Assembly (NCBI RefSeq): GCF_022921095.1
Contig: NZ_CP095053.1
Coordinates: 2,212,501-2,276,500 of the forward strand
Direction: 5' to 3'
DNA length: 64,000 nucleotides
Source: Hymenobacter aerilatus
GTDB taxonomy: Bacteria > Bacteroidota > Bacteroidia > Cytophagales > Hymenobacteraceae
Below, one piece after another: positions 16,506-25,491 of the stretch (positions within the stretch are counted from its first letter, which is position 1; each line of letters starts with the position of its first letter). Position numbers and translations under genes: made by a program. A model generated the notes under the pieces. It saw nothing but the letters and a program-made list of their open reading frames with translations, was not told the origin of the DNA and made no database searches.

Positions 16506-17513
16506 ATGAAGATAACTGCCGCCATTACCGGAGTTGGGTCCTACGTACCCGATTACGTGCTTACAAACAAAGAGCTTGAAACCCTTGTAGATACCACCGA
16601 TGAGTGGATTGTAAGCCGAACGGGAATTCAGGAGCGGCACATTCTGAAAGGCGAAAACCAGGGCACGTCGGTTATGGCTATTAAAGCCGTGGAGCAGCTC
16701 CTGGCCAAAACCAATACCAGCGCTGCAGAAATTGATCTGCTGATTTGCGCGACTACTACACCGGATTTGGTTTTTCCGGCTACTGCCAATATCATTTCGG
16801 CAGCCATTGGCACCACCAAGGCGTTCAGCTTCGACATGCAGGCCGCGTGCTCGGGCTTTTTGTATGCCCTTACCACAGGCGCCCAGTTCATTCAGTCGGG
16901 CACCTACAAGAAGGTGGTGGTGGTAGGAGCCGATAAAATGTCGAGCATCATCGACTACACGGACCGCTCTACCTGTATTATTTTCGGGGATGGTGCCGGC
17001 GCTGTGCTACTCGAGCCCACTACCGACGGTCTGGGCCTGCTCGACCACGAATTGTGCTCCGACGGCCGCGGCGAGCAGCACCTGCACCAGAAAGCCGGCG
17101 GCTCACGTCGTCCGCCCTCAGCCGAGACGGTAGCCAACCGCGAGCATTTTGTGTACCAAGAAGGCGCCGCGGTGTTTAAGTTTGCCGTGAAAAATATGGC
17201 CGACGTAGCCGCCCAGGTAGCCGACCGCAACCACCTCTCCGCCAACGACATCACATGGTTGGTACCGCATCAGGCCAACAAGCGCATCATCGACGCTACA
17301 GCCCAGCGCGTGGGCATTGGCCCGGAGAAAGTGATGCTCACCATCCACAAGTACGGCAACACCACCAACGCTACCATTCCGCTCTGCTTAGCCGACTATG
17401 AGCAGCAGCTCCGGAAAGGCGACAACCTGATTTTTGCCGCCTTTGGGGGCGGCTTCACCTGGGGCGCGCTCTACGTGAAATGGGCGTATAATCCTTCGGG
17501 AATTATGAATTAG
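16506..17513 (+). CDS. fabH: 3-oxoacyl-ACP synthase III (KAS III)
   Basis: 335 residues. Condenses acetyl-CoA or branched acyl-CoA primers with malonyl-ACP to start fatty-acid synthesis. The catalytic triad is complete: Cys115 ([12 protein letters not shown]), His255 ([10 protein letters not shown]) and Asn285 ([10 protein letters not shown]). The N-terminus [20 protein letters not shown] is typical. ATG 16506 is the start; an in-frame TTG at 16476 would add ten residues that have no counterpart in the family. The last codons overlap one arm of an A/T-rich palindrome. Confidence 0.96.
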   Translation: MKITAAITGVGSYVPDYVLTNKELETLVDTTDEWIVSRTGIQERHILKGENQGTSVMAIKAVEQLLAKTNTSAAEIDLLICATTTPDLVFPATANIISAAIGTTKAFSFDMQAACSGFLYALTTGAQFIQSGTYKKVVVVGADKMSSIIDYTDRSTCIIFGDGAGAVLLEPTTDGLGLLDHELCSDGRGEQHLHQKAGGSRRPPSAETVANREHFVYQEGAAVFKFAVKNMADVAAQVADRNHLSANDITWLVPHQANKRIIDATAQRVGIGPEKVMLTIHKYGNTTNATIPLCLADYEQQLRKGDNLIFAAFGGGFTWGALYVKWAYNPSGIMN

Positions 17514-17618
17514 AAATTATGAAGCAGGAATGGATTGTCTCTCTAGCTTAACTACAGCAGACTGTCAATTCCCACTTCAGGTTTACCAATTCATAATTTT
17601 TAATTCATACTTCATAAT
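17501..17618. repeat. A/T-rich palindrome between fabH and efp
   Basis: AATTATGAATTAGAAATTATGAAG at 17501-17524, which includes the fabH stop, is mirrored by AATTCATAATTTTTAATTCA...CTTCATAATT at 17588-17618. The arms flank about 65 nt of unrelated sequence and end 9 nt before the efp start. Confidence 0.6.
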
Positions 17619-17626
17619 TAAGAAAA

Positions 17627-18190
17627 ATGGCTACTACCGCAGACTTCCGCAACGGGCTCGTGCTGAACTACAACGGCGACCTGCACGTCATCACTGAATT
17701 TCAGCACGTGAAACCCGGTAAAGGACCGGCTTTCGTGCGTACCAAAATGCGCAATATTAAAACCGGCAAAACGCTTGACAACACCTTCAACGCCGGCGTG
17801 AAAGTGGAAACCGCCCGTGTGGAGCAGCGCCCGCATCAGTACCTATTTCAGGACGACTACGGCTACACTTTCATGGACAATGCTTCGTTTGAGCAGGTAG
17901 TACTGCCCGAGGCCATGGTGCCGTTTGCCGATTTGATGAAGGAAGGTCAGGAAGTAACCATCCTGTTCCACGCCGAAACGGAACAGCCCCTCACGGCTGA
18001 ATTGCCCACTACCGTAGATTTGGTAGTAACTTACACCGAGCCCGGCCTGCGCGGTGATACGGCCACCAATACCCTCAAGCCCGCCACTGTAGAAACGGGC
18101 GCCCGCATCCAGGTACCTTTGTTTATTGATACTGATACCAAAATCCGCATCAAGACCAGCGACTACAGCTACGTCGAGCGGGTTAAGTAA
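17627..18190 (+). CDS. efp: Elongation factor P
   Basis: 187 residues. Relieves ribosome stalling at polyproline. The KOW-like first domain contains the modification loop VKPGKGPAFVRTKMRN with Lys at the tip (PGKG). OB domains 2 and 3 follow, ending VPLFIDTDTKIRIKTSDYSY, close to the conserved C-terminal signature GxxIxVP.F...GDxIxVDTxxGxYxxR, here modified. ATG 17627. Confidence 0.97.
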   Translation: MATTADFRNGLVLNYNGDLHVITEFQHVKPGKGPAFVRTKMRNIKTGKTLDNTFNAGVKVETARVEQRPHQYLFQDDYGYTFMDNASFEQVVLPEAMVPFADLMKEGQEVTILFHAETEQPLTAELPTTVDLVVTYTEPGLRGDTATNTLKPATVETGARIQVPLFIDTDTKIRIKTSDYSYVERVK

Positions 18191-18220
18191 TTCTGCCAGC
18201 AACTCCACCCTACCGTGCCC

Positions 18221-18721
18221 ATGAAAGCCAAAGAACTACAAGACCTTATCGACTTCATTGCCAAATCGGGGCTGAACAAGGTTAATATCGAAACCGAGGA
18301 GTTTAAAATCTCGGTGCAGCGCGAACCCAGCTATAAGCCTGTAATTAGCAGTGTAGCCCCTACTCCGGCCCCGGCCGTTGCGGCGGCACCTACCCCAGCA
18401 GCGCTACCGGCTGCGGCGGCCCCAGCCCCTACTACGCCTACCCCTGCTACACCGGAAGCAGCCCCCGCCGCGGGTAGCAACTACCAGTCGCTGAAAGCAC
18501 CGATGATTGGCACCTTCTACCGTAGCAGCAGCCCCGAGGCACCCGTGTTCGTGCAGGTAGGCGACTTAGTAGAGAAAGGCCAGGTCATCTGCATCATCGA
18601 AGCCATGAAGCTGTTCAACGAGATTGAAGCCGAGCAAGCGGGCCGTGTGGTGAAGATTCTGGTTGATAATGCTACCCCCGTTGAGTACGATCAGCCGCTG
18701 TTCCTGATTGAGCCGATGTAA
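18221..18721 (+). CDS. accB: Acetyl-CoA carboxylase biotin carboxyl carrier protein
   Basis: 166 residues. An N-terminal helical region (MKAKELQDLIDFIAKSGLNK) is followed by a flexible Pro/Ala-rich linker (about 42-86) and the biotinyl domain: APMIGTFYRSSSPEAPVFV, GDLVEKGQVICIIEAMKLF, with biotin on Lys130. Start ATG 18221 (a GTG two codons upstream is possible). accC follows after a 120-nt palindromic spacer. Together they form two of the ACC subunits; the carboxyltransferase genes are not in the window. Confidence 0.97.
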   Translation: MKAKELQDLIDFIAKSGLNKVNIETEEFKISVQREPSYKPVISSVAPTPAPAVAAAPTPAALPAAAAPAPTTPTPATPEAAPAAGSNYQSLKAPMIGTFYRSSSPEAPVFVQVGDLVEKGQVICIIEAMKLFNEIEAEQAGRVVKILVDNATPVEYDQPLFLIEPM

Positions 18722-18726
18722 TTTGT

Positions 18727-18840
18727 TGGGGTCTTAGGGTCTTGAGGACGTAGAGATTTTGGTTGTATTGCCAGCTCTACGTCCGCAAGGCCCTTTCTTT
18801 TTTCGCTAAGACCCCACGCTCCTAAGACTCCAAGACCCCA
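18727..18840. repeat. Palindromic element between accB and accC
   Basis: TGGGGTCTTAGGGTCTTGAG at the left end is mirrored by CTAAGACTCCAAGACCCCA at the right, and an inner pair GGACGTAGAG/CTCTACGTCC encloses the centre. The element ends 3 nt before the accC start codon. Confidence 0.65.
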
Positions 18841-18843
18841 CTC

Positions 18844-20190
18844 ATGTTTAAGAAAATCCTCATTGCGAACCGGGGCGAAATTGCCCTGCGGATTATTCGC
18901 ACCTGTAAGGAAATGGGTATCAAGACGGTAGCCGTGTACTCGACTGCTGATAAAGACAGCCTGCACGTGCGCTTCGCCGACGAGGCCGTGTGCATTGGGC
19001 CGCCTACCTCTTCGCTTTCTTACCTGAACATCCCGAGCCTGATTGCGGCCGCTGAAATCACTAATGCCGACGCCATTCACCCTGGCTACGGCTTTCTGTC
19101 GGAAAACGCGGAGTTTTCGCGCATCTGTCAGGAAAATGGTATCAAGTTCATCGGCGCTTCGCCCGAGATGATCAACCAAATGGGTGATAAGGCTTCGGCC
19201 AAAGCTACCATGATCAAGGCTGGGGTGCCATGCATTCCAGGCTCCGTGGGCCTGCTTGATTCGTTGGACCAAGGCAAGAAGGTAGCCGCCAAGATCAAGT
19301 ATCCGGTTATTCTGAAAGCTACGGCCGGTGGCGGCGGGCGCGGTATGCGCATCATCAATTCGGAAGAAGAGTTTGAGAAAGCCTGGAACGACGCCCGCAC
19401 GGAGGCCAAAGCAGCTTTCGGCAACGATGGCGTGTACCTGGAGAAATTCGTAGAGGAACCCCGCCACATCGAGATTCAGGTATGCGGCGACCAGTACGGC
19501 CACGTGTGCCACCTCTCGGAGCGCGACTGCTCCATCCAGCGTCGCCACCAGAAGCTGGTAGAGGAAGCTCCCTCCCCCTTCATGACCGATGACCTACGCG
19601 AGCGGATGGGCAAAGCAGCCATTGCCGGCGCTTCCGCCATTGGCTACGAAGGGGTAGGCACTATAGAGTTCCTGGTAGATAAAAACCGTGATTTCTACTT
19701 CATGGAGATGAACACCCGCATTCAGGTGGAGCATCCTGTGACCGAGGAAATCATCAACTACGACCTCATCAAAGAGCAGATCAAGGTAGCTGCCGGCATT
19801 TCGATTTCGGGAAATAACTACTACCCTCAGATGCACGCCATGGAGTGCCGCATCAACGCAGAGGACCCTACGAACGGCTTCCGCCCTTCGCCCGGCAAAA
19901 TCACGACGCTGCACATTCCTGGCGGCCACGGCGTACGCGTGGATACGCACGTGTACGCGGGCTACACCATCCCGCCGAACTACGACTCGATGATTGCCAA
20001 GCTCATCACCACAGCCCAAACCCGGGAGGAATGCATCGTAAAGATGAAGCGCGCCCTCTCAGAATTTGTAGTGGAAGGCGTAAAAACGACCATCCCATTC
20101 CACCTGGCCCTGATGGACAACCAGAACTTCCGGGACGGTGACTTCACCACGAAGTTCCTGGAGTCGTCGTTCGATTTTTCGACGCTGTAA
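18844..20190 (+). CDS. accC: Acetyl-CoA carboxylase biotin carboxylase subunit
   Basis: 448 residues. ATP-grasp enzyme that carboxylates the biotin of AccB. Signatures in order: [47 protein letters not shown] (ATP glycine loop), the [14 protein letters not shown] segment, [19 protein letters not shown] (metal and catalytic Glu/Arg) and [11 protein letters not shown]. Intact and full length. A terminator follows at 20218-20251. Confidence 0.98.
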   Translation: MFKKILIANRGEIALRIIRTCKEMGIKTVAVYSTADKDSLHVRFADEAVCIGPPTSSLSYLNIPSLIAAAEITNADAIHPGYGFLSENAEFSRICQENGIKFIGASPEMINQMGDKASAKATMIKAGVPCIPGSVGLLDSLDQGKKVAAKIKYPVILKATAGGGGRGMRIINSEEEFEKAWNDARTEAKAAFGNDGVYLEKFVEEPRHIEIQVCGDQYGHVCHLSERDCSIQRRHQKLVEEAPSPFMTDDLRERMGKAAIAGASAIGYEGVGTIEFLVDKNRDFYFMEMNTRIQVEHPVTEEIINYDLIKEQIKVAAGISISGNNYYPQMHAMECRINAEDPTNGFRPSPGKITTLHIPGGHGVRVDTHVYAGYTIPPNYDSMIAKLITTAQTREECIVKMKRALSEFVVEGVKTTIPFHLALMDNQNFRDGDFTTKFLESSFDFSTL

Positions 20191-20217
20191 ATCGTTCTGA
20201 AACGATATAGGAGATAC

Positions 20218-20258
20218 AAAGAAGCGCTGGGAGTAGTCCCAGCGCTTCTTTGCATTTA
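20218..20258 (+). terminator. Intrinsic terminator after accC
   Basis: A perfect 15-bp stem AAAGAAGCGCTGGGA/TCCCAGCGCTTCTTT (20218-20232 with 20237-20251, loop GTAG), ending in TTT then GCATTT. Confidence 0.85.
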
Positions 20259-20324
20259 ATCTCAACTGTATTCTACTAGGAAACACAAATAGGGTTATAG
20301 GGACTCAATCCTCCACCTACCCGA

Positions 20325-20897
20325 TTAACCTTGCGCGCCGCCTTCAATTTCCTGCACCAGCTCGCCATACCACGCCTCGCCGTATTTGCGAATAAGCGGC
20401 TCTTTCAGGAACTGGTACACACGCACACCTAGTTCGCCCCCAAAGGCACAGGCCGGGTTGCAAATGCCCCACCGATCGTAATTTAGTGCCTCAAAGTCTT
20501 CGTACTTGCTGATGCGGATGGGGTAGAGATGGCAGCTGATAGGCTTTTTGAACGTGGTGGCCCCGGCCAGATAGGCTTGCTCGATACCACATTTCAGGAT
20601 GCCACGCTCGTCGTAAAGAGCATAGGCGCACTCCCGGTCGTTGATGGTAGTAGTGCTGAAGTCACCCTCCCAGTCTTTGATATAAAGTCCTTGCTGCTCA
20701 ATAGCTTCCCTACCCTGCTCAGTAAGGTAGGGTTTGATGGCTTCGTATTCCTGCTCTAAAATGCGCAGTTCGTCTTCCTCCAGGGGGGCGCCCAGGTCGC
20801 CCTCTACGCAGCAGGCACCCTTGCAGGCTTCCAGGTTGCACACGAAAAAGTTGTCGCGTACGTCGTCGGAAATGACGGTATTCTGAATGATGATCAT
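20325..20897 (-). CDS. DUF3109 family cysteine-rich protein
   Basis: 190 residues. A Bacteroidota-type DUF3109 protein with the cysteine pattern [16 protein letters not shown] near the N-terminus, then [27 protein letters not shown] and ICNPACAFG, reminiscent of YkgJ-type zinc or iron-sulfur cluster proteins. Function unknown. ATG at 20897 starts [13 protein letters not shown]; an in-frame TTG further upstream would add 15 residues not expected in the family. A -7 box (TATCTTTG, minus strand) is at 20981-20988. Confidence 0.88.
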   Translation of the reverse strand: MIIIQNTVISDDVRDNFFVCNLEACKGACCVEGDLGAPLEEDELRILEQEYEAIKPYLTEQGREAIEQQGLYIKDWEGDFSTTTINDRECAYALYDERGILKCGIEQAYLAGATTFKKPISCHLYPIRISKYEDFEALNYDRWGICNPACAFGGELGVRVYQFLKEPLIRKYGEAWYGELVQEIEGGAQG

Positions 20898-20980
20898 GGC
20901 GTAGGTTTCTGCTGAAGTTGGCAGCGGTAGAACAGTGCGCAAACAGCGCTTAGCGGCATGTTAGTACACGAAACAAAACG

Positions 20981-20988
20981 CAAAGATA
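20981..20988 (-). promoter_or_regulatory. Predicted -7 box of the DUF3109 gene
   Basis: The minus strand reads TATCTTTG, an exact TAnnTTTG match, 84 nt before the ATG at 20897. No clear -33 box. Confidence 0.45.
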
Positions 20989-21011
20989 ACCATTCGGGCG
21001 TGTCTTTGAGC

Positions 21012-22175
21012 TTACAGCAGTTGCCGCAGAATATCTTCCGTCAGCGCGCATTGATGGTGATGCGAATAGGTACGCACGGCCACTTGTTGTGCTCTTAGGC
21101 CCATTTCTGCTGCCTGCGCTGGCTGTTGCAGACACCAGCCCACTGCCGTTAGCCACGCTTGTATATCACCTAGCGGGTAGAGCAGGCCCGTTTTGCCTTC
21201 CGTCAGAATTTCGGGGGTGCCGCCTGCGCGCGTGGCCACAATGGGCAGACCGGCGGCCATGGCCTCGATGGTTACCATACCGTAGGTTTCGTTGAGCGAG
21301 GCCACCAGAAATACATCAAGGGCGCGATATACCACTTGCGGTTGGTCTGTAAAATTGCGGATATGCACGTATGGCGTCAGCCCCAGCTCTGTAACTCGCT
21401 CTATCACGGCCGTACGGTAGGCACTGGCGGCTTGGTGGTTTTTGGTCGCTTCTCCTACCAATACCAAGTGCAATTCTTGGTCTGGAAAATGCTGCCGTAA
21501 ATGGTAAAAGGCTTCCACTGCAAACTGTTGCCCTTTGCCTTCGTCGAAGCGTCCGACCAGGCCGAGCAGGTGACCTGTGGCTGGCAGTTGCAGCTGCTGC
21601 TTTGCCTGTTGCTGGGTAAGGCCCGGGTGCAGAAAACGGTCAAGCTCAATCCCGAGCGGTACCACATGCACGCGGCGCATATCCATGCGAGTCTTCTCAC
21701 CTACCTGCCGGGCTAGGCCAGGTAGTGGGGCCAGCCAGGCATCTAGCGCCTGGTAGCGCAACGTGTGCAGCAAGTCGCGCTTCGACAGGCCCAACTGCAT
21801 GTGTTGCTGATATACTAAACGCAGACGCGGCAGCAGCCACCGTTTGCAGAGCACGGCCAGCGGCAAATCTTGATTCTGCGTGACGATGAGCACGCGTGCA
21901 CCCTGATGCTGTACTAGCGTGCGCAACCGCCAAGCTGCGGGAACATCCACGGCGCGCAGGGGGTTGGACAAGAAACAGGTAGTGATACCCTTCTGCTGGG
22001 CCTGCGCTGCCAGCGGCGACCCGGCCGATGCAATAAGCTGCACGGGCCAACCACGCCCGCGCAGCCAGTCCGCCAGCTTCACAGTATTGATTTCCAGGCC
22101 GCCCCAGCTAGCCGAAAGACACAGGATGGCTATCGGAAATTGAGCAGAAGGTAAGGTAGGACCAGTGGCAGACAT
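21012..22175 (-). CDS. Glycosyltransferase family 4 (GT-B fold)
   Basis: 387 residues. The N-terminal acceptor domain has ILCLSASWGGLEINTVKLAD; the C-terminal donor domain has LLGLVGRFDEGKGQQFAVEAF and the EX7E-type motif in NETYGMVTIEAMAAGLPIVA with TRAGGTPEILTEGKTGLLYP following. It should move a sugar from a nucleotide donor to a glycan, lipid or surface polymer; acceptor unknown. ATG 22175 is preferred because the longer frame begins with TTG at 22244 inside the divergent promoter region shared with the helicase gene. It stands alone rather than in a glycan cluster. Confidence 0.9.
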   Translation of the reverse strand: MSATGPTLPSAQFPIAILCLSASWGGLEINTVKLADWLRGRGWPVQLIASAGSPLAAQAQQKGITTCFLSNPLRAVDVPAAWRLRTLVQHQGARVLIVTQNQDLPLAVLCKRWLLPRLRLVYQQHMQLGLSKRDLLHTLRYQALDAWLAPLPGLARQVGEKTRMDMRRVHVVPLGIELDRFLHPGLTQQQAKQQLQLPATGHLLGLVGRFDEGKGQQFAVEAFYHLRQHFPDQELHLVLVGEATKNHQAASAYRTAVIERVTELGLTPYVHIRNFTDQPQVVYRALDVFLVASLNETYGMVTIEAMAAGLPIVATRAGGTPEILTEGKTGLLYPLGDIQAWLTAVGWCLQQPAQAAEMGLRAQQVAVRTYSHHHQCALTEDILRQLL

Positions 22176-22225
22176 AGGGCGGAAAGGCAACAGGGCGGGC
22201 GAAAAAGAACCGCAAAGGTACTTCG

Positions 22226-22257
22226 TTTCGTCTGCCGCTCGCAAAGCCGTATCTTTG
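22226..22257 (+). promoter_or_regulatory. Predicted promoter of the UvrD/PcrA helicase gene
   Basis: TTTCG (22226-22230), 19-nt spacer, TATCTTTG (22250-22257, exact TAnnTTTG). It is 29 nt upstream of ATG 22287. Confidence 0.6.
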
Positions 22258-22286
22258 CTAACACGCCAAAACGCTTAGCTTTTCGC

Positions 22287-24542
22287 ATGGCCTTAGATTA
22301 TCTTTCTTTACTAAACCCCTCGCAGGGCGCCGCGGTGATGCAGACCGAAGGCCCGTGCATGATTATCGCCGGTGCCGGTTCCGGCAAAACACGCGTACTC
22401 ACCTACCGCATTGCCAACCTGCTCGAAAAAGGCGTCGACCCGTTCCACATTCTAGCTCTTACCTTCACTAACAAAGCGGCCCGCGAAATGCGCGCCCGCA
22501 TTGAGAAGGTGGTAGGCCCCGAAGCCAAAAACCTGTGGATGGGCACCTTCCACAGCATCTTTGCCCGTATTCTGCGCTCCGAGGCTGATAAAATCGGTTT
22601 CCCACGCAGCTTTACCATCTACGATACACAGGACTCCAAGACGCTGGTTGGGCAGATTCTGAAGGAGCTGGAGCTGGATGACAAGCTCTACAAGCCGGGT
22701 ATGGTGCTGGGACGCATTTCGGCTGCCAAAAATAAGTTGATTTCGGTGCAGCAGTACCTTAATGACCCGGTTATTCGGGCCGACGATGAGGCGGCGTTGC
22801 GACCCAAAATCGGAGTCATTTACCAGCAGTACCAGCAGCGCTGCTTCAAAGCTGGCGCCATGGACTTTGACGATCTGCTGTATCAGACCAACGTCCTGTT
22901 CAAAGACCACCCCGATGTGCTGAACAAGTACCAGAACATCTTCAAGTACGTGATGGTCGACGAGTATCAGGACACCAACTACTCGCAGTACCTCATCACG
23001 CGCAAGCTCGCAGCCAAAGACCGTAATATTTGCGTGGTAGGCGACGACGCGCAGAGCATCTATGCCTTCCGGGGCGCTGATATTCAGAACATTCTGAATT
23101 TTGAGAAGGACTACCCGGAGCTGCAGGTGTTTAAGCTGGAGCAGAACTACCGCTCTACTAAGAACATTGTGCGGGCGGCTAACTCCGTTATCAAGAACAA
23201 CCAAGCGCAGCTGCGCAAGGACGTTTTCTCGGACAACGAGGAAGGCACGCTGATTGAGGTGCTCAAGGCCGCGTCCGACAACGAGGAGGGCAAGCTAGTG
23301 GCGCAGAGCATCTACGAGGACAAGATGAATCAGCATCTGTCTTACGATGACTTTGCTATCCTGTACCGCACCAACGCCCAGAGCCGCGCCATGGAAGAAT
23401 CCTTGCGCAAGCTCAACATCAAATACAAGATTGTGGGCGGCCTGAGCTTCTACCAGCGCAAGGAAATCAAGGACCTAGTAGCCTACCTGCGCCTCACAGT
23501 GAATCCCAACGACGAGCAGGCCCTGCGCCGGGTAATTAACTACCCCAAGCGCGGCATCGGCGACACCACCATCAGCAAACTGATTTCGGCAGCCGACGAG
23601 TCCAACCACACGCTGTGGGAGGTAGTCAGCAACGCCGATCAGTTCCTACCCACCCGCGTGGCCAACCCGGTAGTGGACTTCGGCGAGAAGATCAAGAGCT
23701 ATACCGTGGTGGCTGGTAAGGACGACGCTTTTGAGGCGGCTAAGTTCATTGCCAAAAACTCGGGTATGATTGAGGAACTGTATGCTGATAAGAGCATCGA
23801 GGGCCTGTCGCGCTACGAAAACATTCAGGAATTACTGAACGGCATCAAGGCCTTCGTAGAAGACCCTGAGCGCGAGGAAAAGTCGCTGAGTGCCTTTTTG
23901 CAGGATATTGCGCTGGTGACGGATGCCGACACCAAAGACGCGCAGAGCGAGGACGAGCAGGTAACACTGATGACCATTCACTCGGCTAAGGGCCTGGAGT
24001 TTCGCAACGTCTACATCGTGGGCATGGAAGAAAACCTGTTCCCGAGCCAGATGATGATAACCTCGCGGGCCGATCTAGAGGAGGAACGCCGCCTATTCTA
24101 CGTGGCCATCACGCGGGCCGAGAAAAAGCTAACGCTCAGCTATGCTACCTCGCGCTATCAGTGGGGGAACCTGCGCAGCTGCGAGAAAAGCCGTTTCCTC
24201 GACGAAATCGACCCGCAGTTCGTCGACTTTAAGTTTGCTGCTACGCCGGCTGGGCCGGGCGCGGGCGACTCGCCGTTTGGGCACGTATTTGAGCGACGCT
24301 CTAACCTTGTGCCCCCGGCGCCACGTAAGACCGTAGCCACCAAGTACGTAGCGCCCTCCGATTTCAAGCCTTCTGATACCAGCAGCCTGCAAACCGGCCA
24401 GCGCGTAGAGCACCCCAAGTTTGGCTTCGGCACCGTGGCCAAGCTCGAAAAGCAGGATGGCACTACCAAAGCCACTATCAAGTTTGAGGAGGTGGGCGAA
24501 AAAACGCTGCTCCTGAGCTTTGCTAAGCTGCGGGTGCACTGA
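22287..24542 (+). CDS. pcrA: UvrD/PcrA-type superfamily 1 DNA helicase
   Basis: 751 residues, 3'-5' helicase for repair and for clearing protein from DNA. Motifs: Q-motif LNPSQGAAV, Walker A GAGSGKT (29-35), Ia TFTNKAAREM, II DEYQDTN, III VVGDDAQSIYAFRGAD, IV LEQNYRSTKNI, V MTIHSAKGLEFRNVYIVG and VI EERRLFYVAITRAEKKL. The C-terminal tail ends with a Tudor-like PcrA domain (QRVEHPKFGFGTVAKLEKQD...), which binds RNA polymerase in Gram-positive PcrA. ATG 22287 follows a good promoter. Confidence 0.96.
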   Translation: MALDYLSLLNPSQGAAVMQTEGPCMIIAGAGSGKTRVLTYRIANLLEKGVDPFHILALTFTNKAAREMRARIEKVVGPEAKNLWMGTFHSIFARILRSEADKIGFPRSFTIYDTQDSKTLVGQILKELELDDKLYKPGMVLGRISAAKNKLISVQQYLNDPVIRADDEAALRPKIGVIYQQYQQRCFKAGAMDFDDLLYQTNVLFKDHPDVLNKYQNIFKYVMVDEYQDTNYSQYLITRKLAAKDRNICVVGDDAQSIYAFRGADIQNILNFEKDYPELQVFKLEQNYRSTKNIVRAANSVIKNNQAQLRKDVFSDNEEGTLIEVLKAASDNEEGKLVAQSIYEDKMNQHLSYDDFAILYRTNAQSRAMEESLRKLNIKYKIVGGLSFYQRKEIKDLVAYLRLTVNPNDEQALRRVINYPKRGIGDTTISKLISAADESNHTLWEVVSNADQFLPTRVANPVVDFGEKIKSYTVVAGKDDAFEAAKFIAKNSGMIEELYADKSIEGLSRYENIQELLNGIKAFVEDPEREEKSLSAFLQDIALVTDADTKDAQSEDEQVTLMTIHSAKGLEFRNVYIVGMEENLFPSQMMITSRADLEEERRLFYVAITRAEKKLTLSYATSRYQWGNLRSCEKSRFLDEIDPQFVDFKFAATPAGPGAGDSPFGHVFERRSNLVPPAPRKTVATKYVAPSDFKPSDTSSLQTGQRVEHPKFGFGTVAKLEKQDGTTKATIKFEEVGEKTLLLSFAKLRVH

Positions 24543-24574
24543 GGAAGTGTAGAGTTGAAAAACTCAACACTTCC
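24543..24574 (+). other. Hairpin directly after the helicase gene
   Basis: GGAAGTGT-A-GAGTT-GAAA-AACTC-A-ACACTTCC: an 8-bp plus 5-bp stem with one A-A mismatch and a GNRA loop, beginning right after the stop codon. No T-run follows, so it may be a 3' stability element rather than a terminator. Confidence 0.55.
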
Positions 24575-24631
24575 CTACCCTGCCGTATATTTAACCACAA
24601 ATTGCACTGAACCCGAGCAGGAAGCTCTTCC

Positions 24632-24659
24632 CTAGCGCACGGCAACTGTCGTGCGCTAG
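24632..24659. other. Perfect 10-bp hairpin upstream of the DUF4290 gene
   Basis: CTAGCGCACG-GCAACTGT-CGTGCGCTAG, 35 nt before ATG 24695. It could be a terminator or leader structure; only a short pyrimidine-rich tract (TTTCCTATCC) follows. Confidence 0.5.
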
Positions 24660-24694
24660 CGTGTTTCCTATCCTCCGGTTGCTTTTCTTTTCTC

Positions 24695-25390
24695 ATGACC
24701 ATTCCCGTTGAACATAATTTGCTGGTGCGCGAGTACGGCCAGAGCACCTATGAGCTGGTGCAGCAGCTGCGCACCATTGAGGACCGCGACGAGCGCACTC
24801 GTCGGGCCCAGCAACTGGTGCAGTTGATGCTGCGCTTGCAACCCGGCCTGCGCGAGCAGCAAGACGTGCAGCAGAAGCTCTGGAACCACCTCTACATCAT
24901 GGCCGGCGAAGAGCTGGACGTAGACGCGCCCGTAACGATGCAGGGCACGCTCAATCAGGCGAAGCCCGCTCGGGTCCCCTACCCTACCAAGGCGCCCAAG
25001 CTCAAGACCTACGGCCGCGGGGTAGAGCTGATGATTGAGCAGGCATCGGCGCTGGAAGATCCGGCCGAGCGCGAGCAGGCGACCATCACCATCGGGCGCA
25101 CCATGAAGTTTCTGTACCGCTCTTACAACAAGGAAAACGCCAAGGATGTGACCATCCTGAAGCACTTGAAGGAGCTATCGGGCGGTAAGCTCACGCTGGA
25201 CCCAGCGCAGGTGGATGCGCAAAACCTGTTTGAGTTTACCACCAACGGCCGGCCAGTGCCCTTCATCGTGCCGCAGCCCCGCAGTGACCGCAACGACCGC
25301 AACGACCGGCGGGGCGTTAATAATCGCCGTGATAAACAGCGCGGCCGCAGCAAGAAAGGCCGTCAGGAACCTCAGCAACCTCCACAGTAA
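24695..25390 (+). CDS. DUF4290 family protein
   Basis: 231 residues. A conserved Bacteroidota protein usually found just upstream of murA, as here. Features: EHNLLVREYGQSTYELVQQL at the start, helical middle with LWNHLYIMAGEELDVDAP, a central YGRGVELMIEQASALED, and a basic, low-complexity C-terminus (about 190-231; DRNDRNDRRGVNNRRDKQRG) suggestive of nucleic-acid binding. Function unknown. ATG 24695. Confidence 0.88.
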   Translation: MTIPVEHNLLVREYGQSTYELVQQLRTIEDRDERTRRAQQLVQLMLRLQPGLREQQDVQQKLWNHLYIMAGEELDVDAPVTMQGTLNQAKPARVPYPTKAPKLKTYGRGVELMIEQASALEDPAEREQATITIGRTMKFLYRSYNKENAKDVTILKHLKELSGGKLTLDPAQVDAQNLFEFTTNGRPVPFIVPQPRSDRNDRNDRRGVNNRRDKQRGRSKKGRQEPQQPPQ

Positions 25391-25398
25391 TTTTTTGG

Positions 25399-25469
25399 GA
25401 AGCCAGAAGCTAAAGTGAGTAGCTGGAATTACGCAGAAATTTCAGTCCTGACTTTTAGCTTTTGGCTTC
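25399..25469. repeat. Palindrome between the DUF4290 gene and murA
   Basis: GAAGCCAGAAGCTAAAG (25399-25415) is mirrored by CTTTTAGCTTTTGGCTTC (25452-25469) around a 36-nt centre. Positioned 22 nt before the murA start, like the palindromes ahead of efp and accC. Confidence 0.65.
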
Positions 25470-25491
25470 TAACCCCTACCTACTCTACCAA

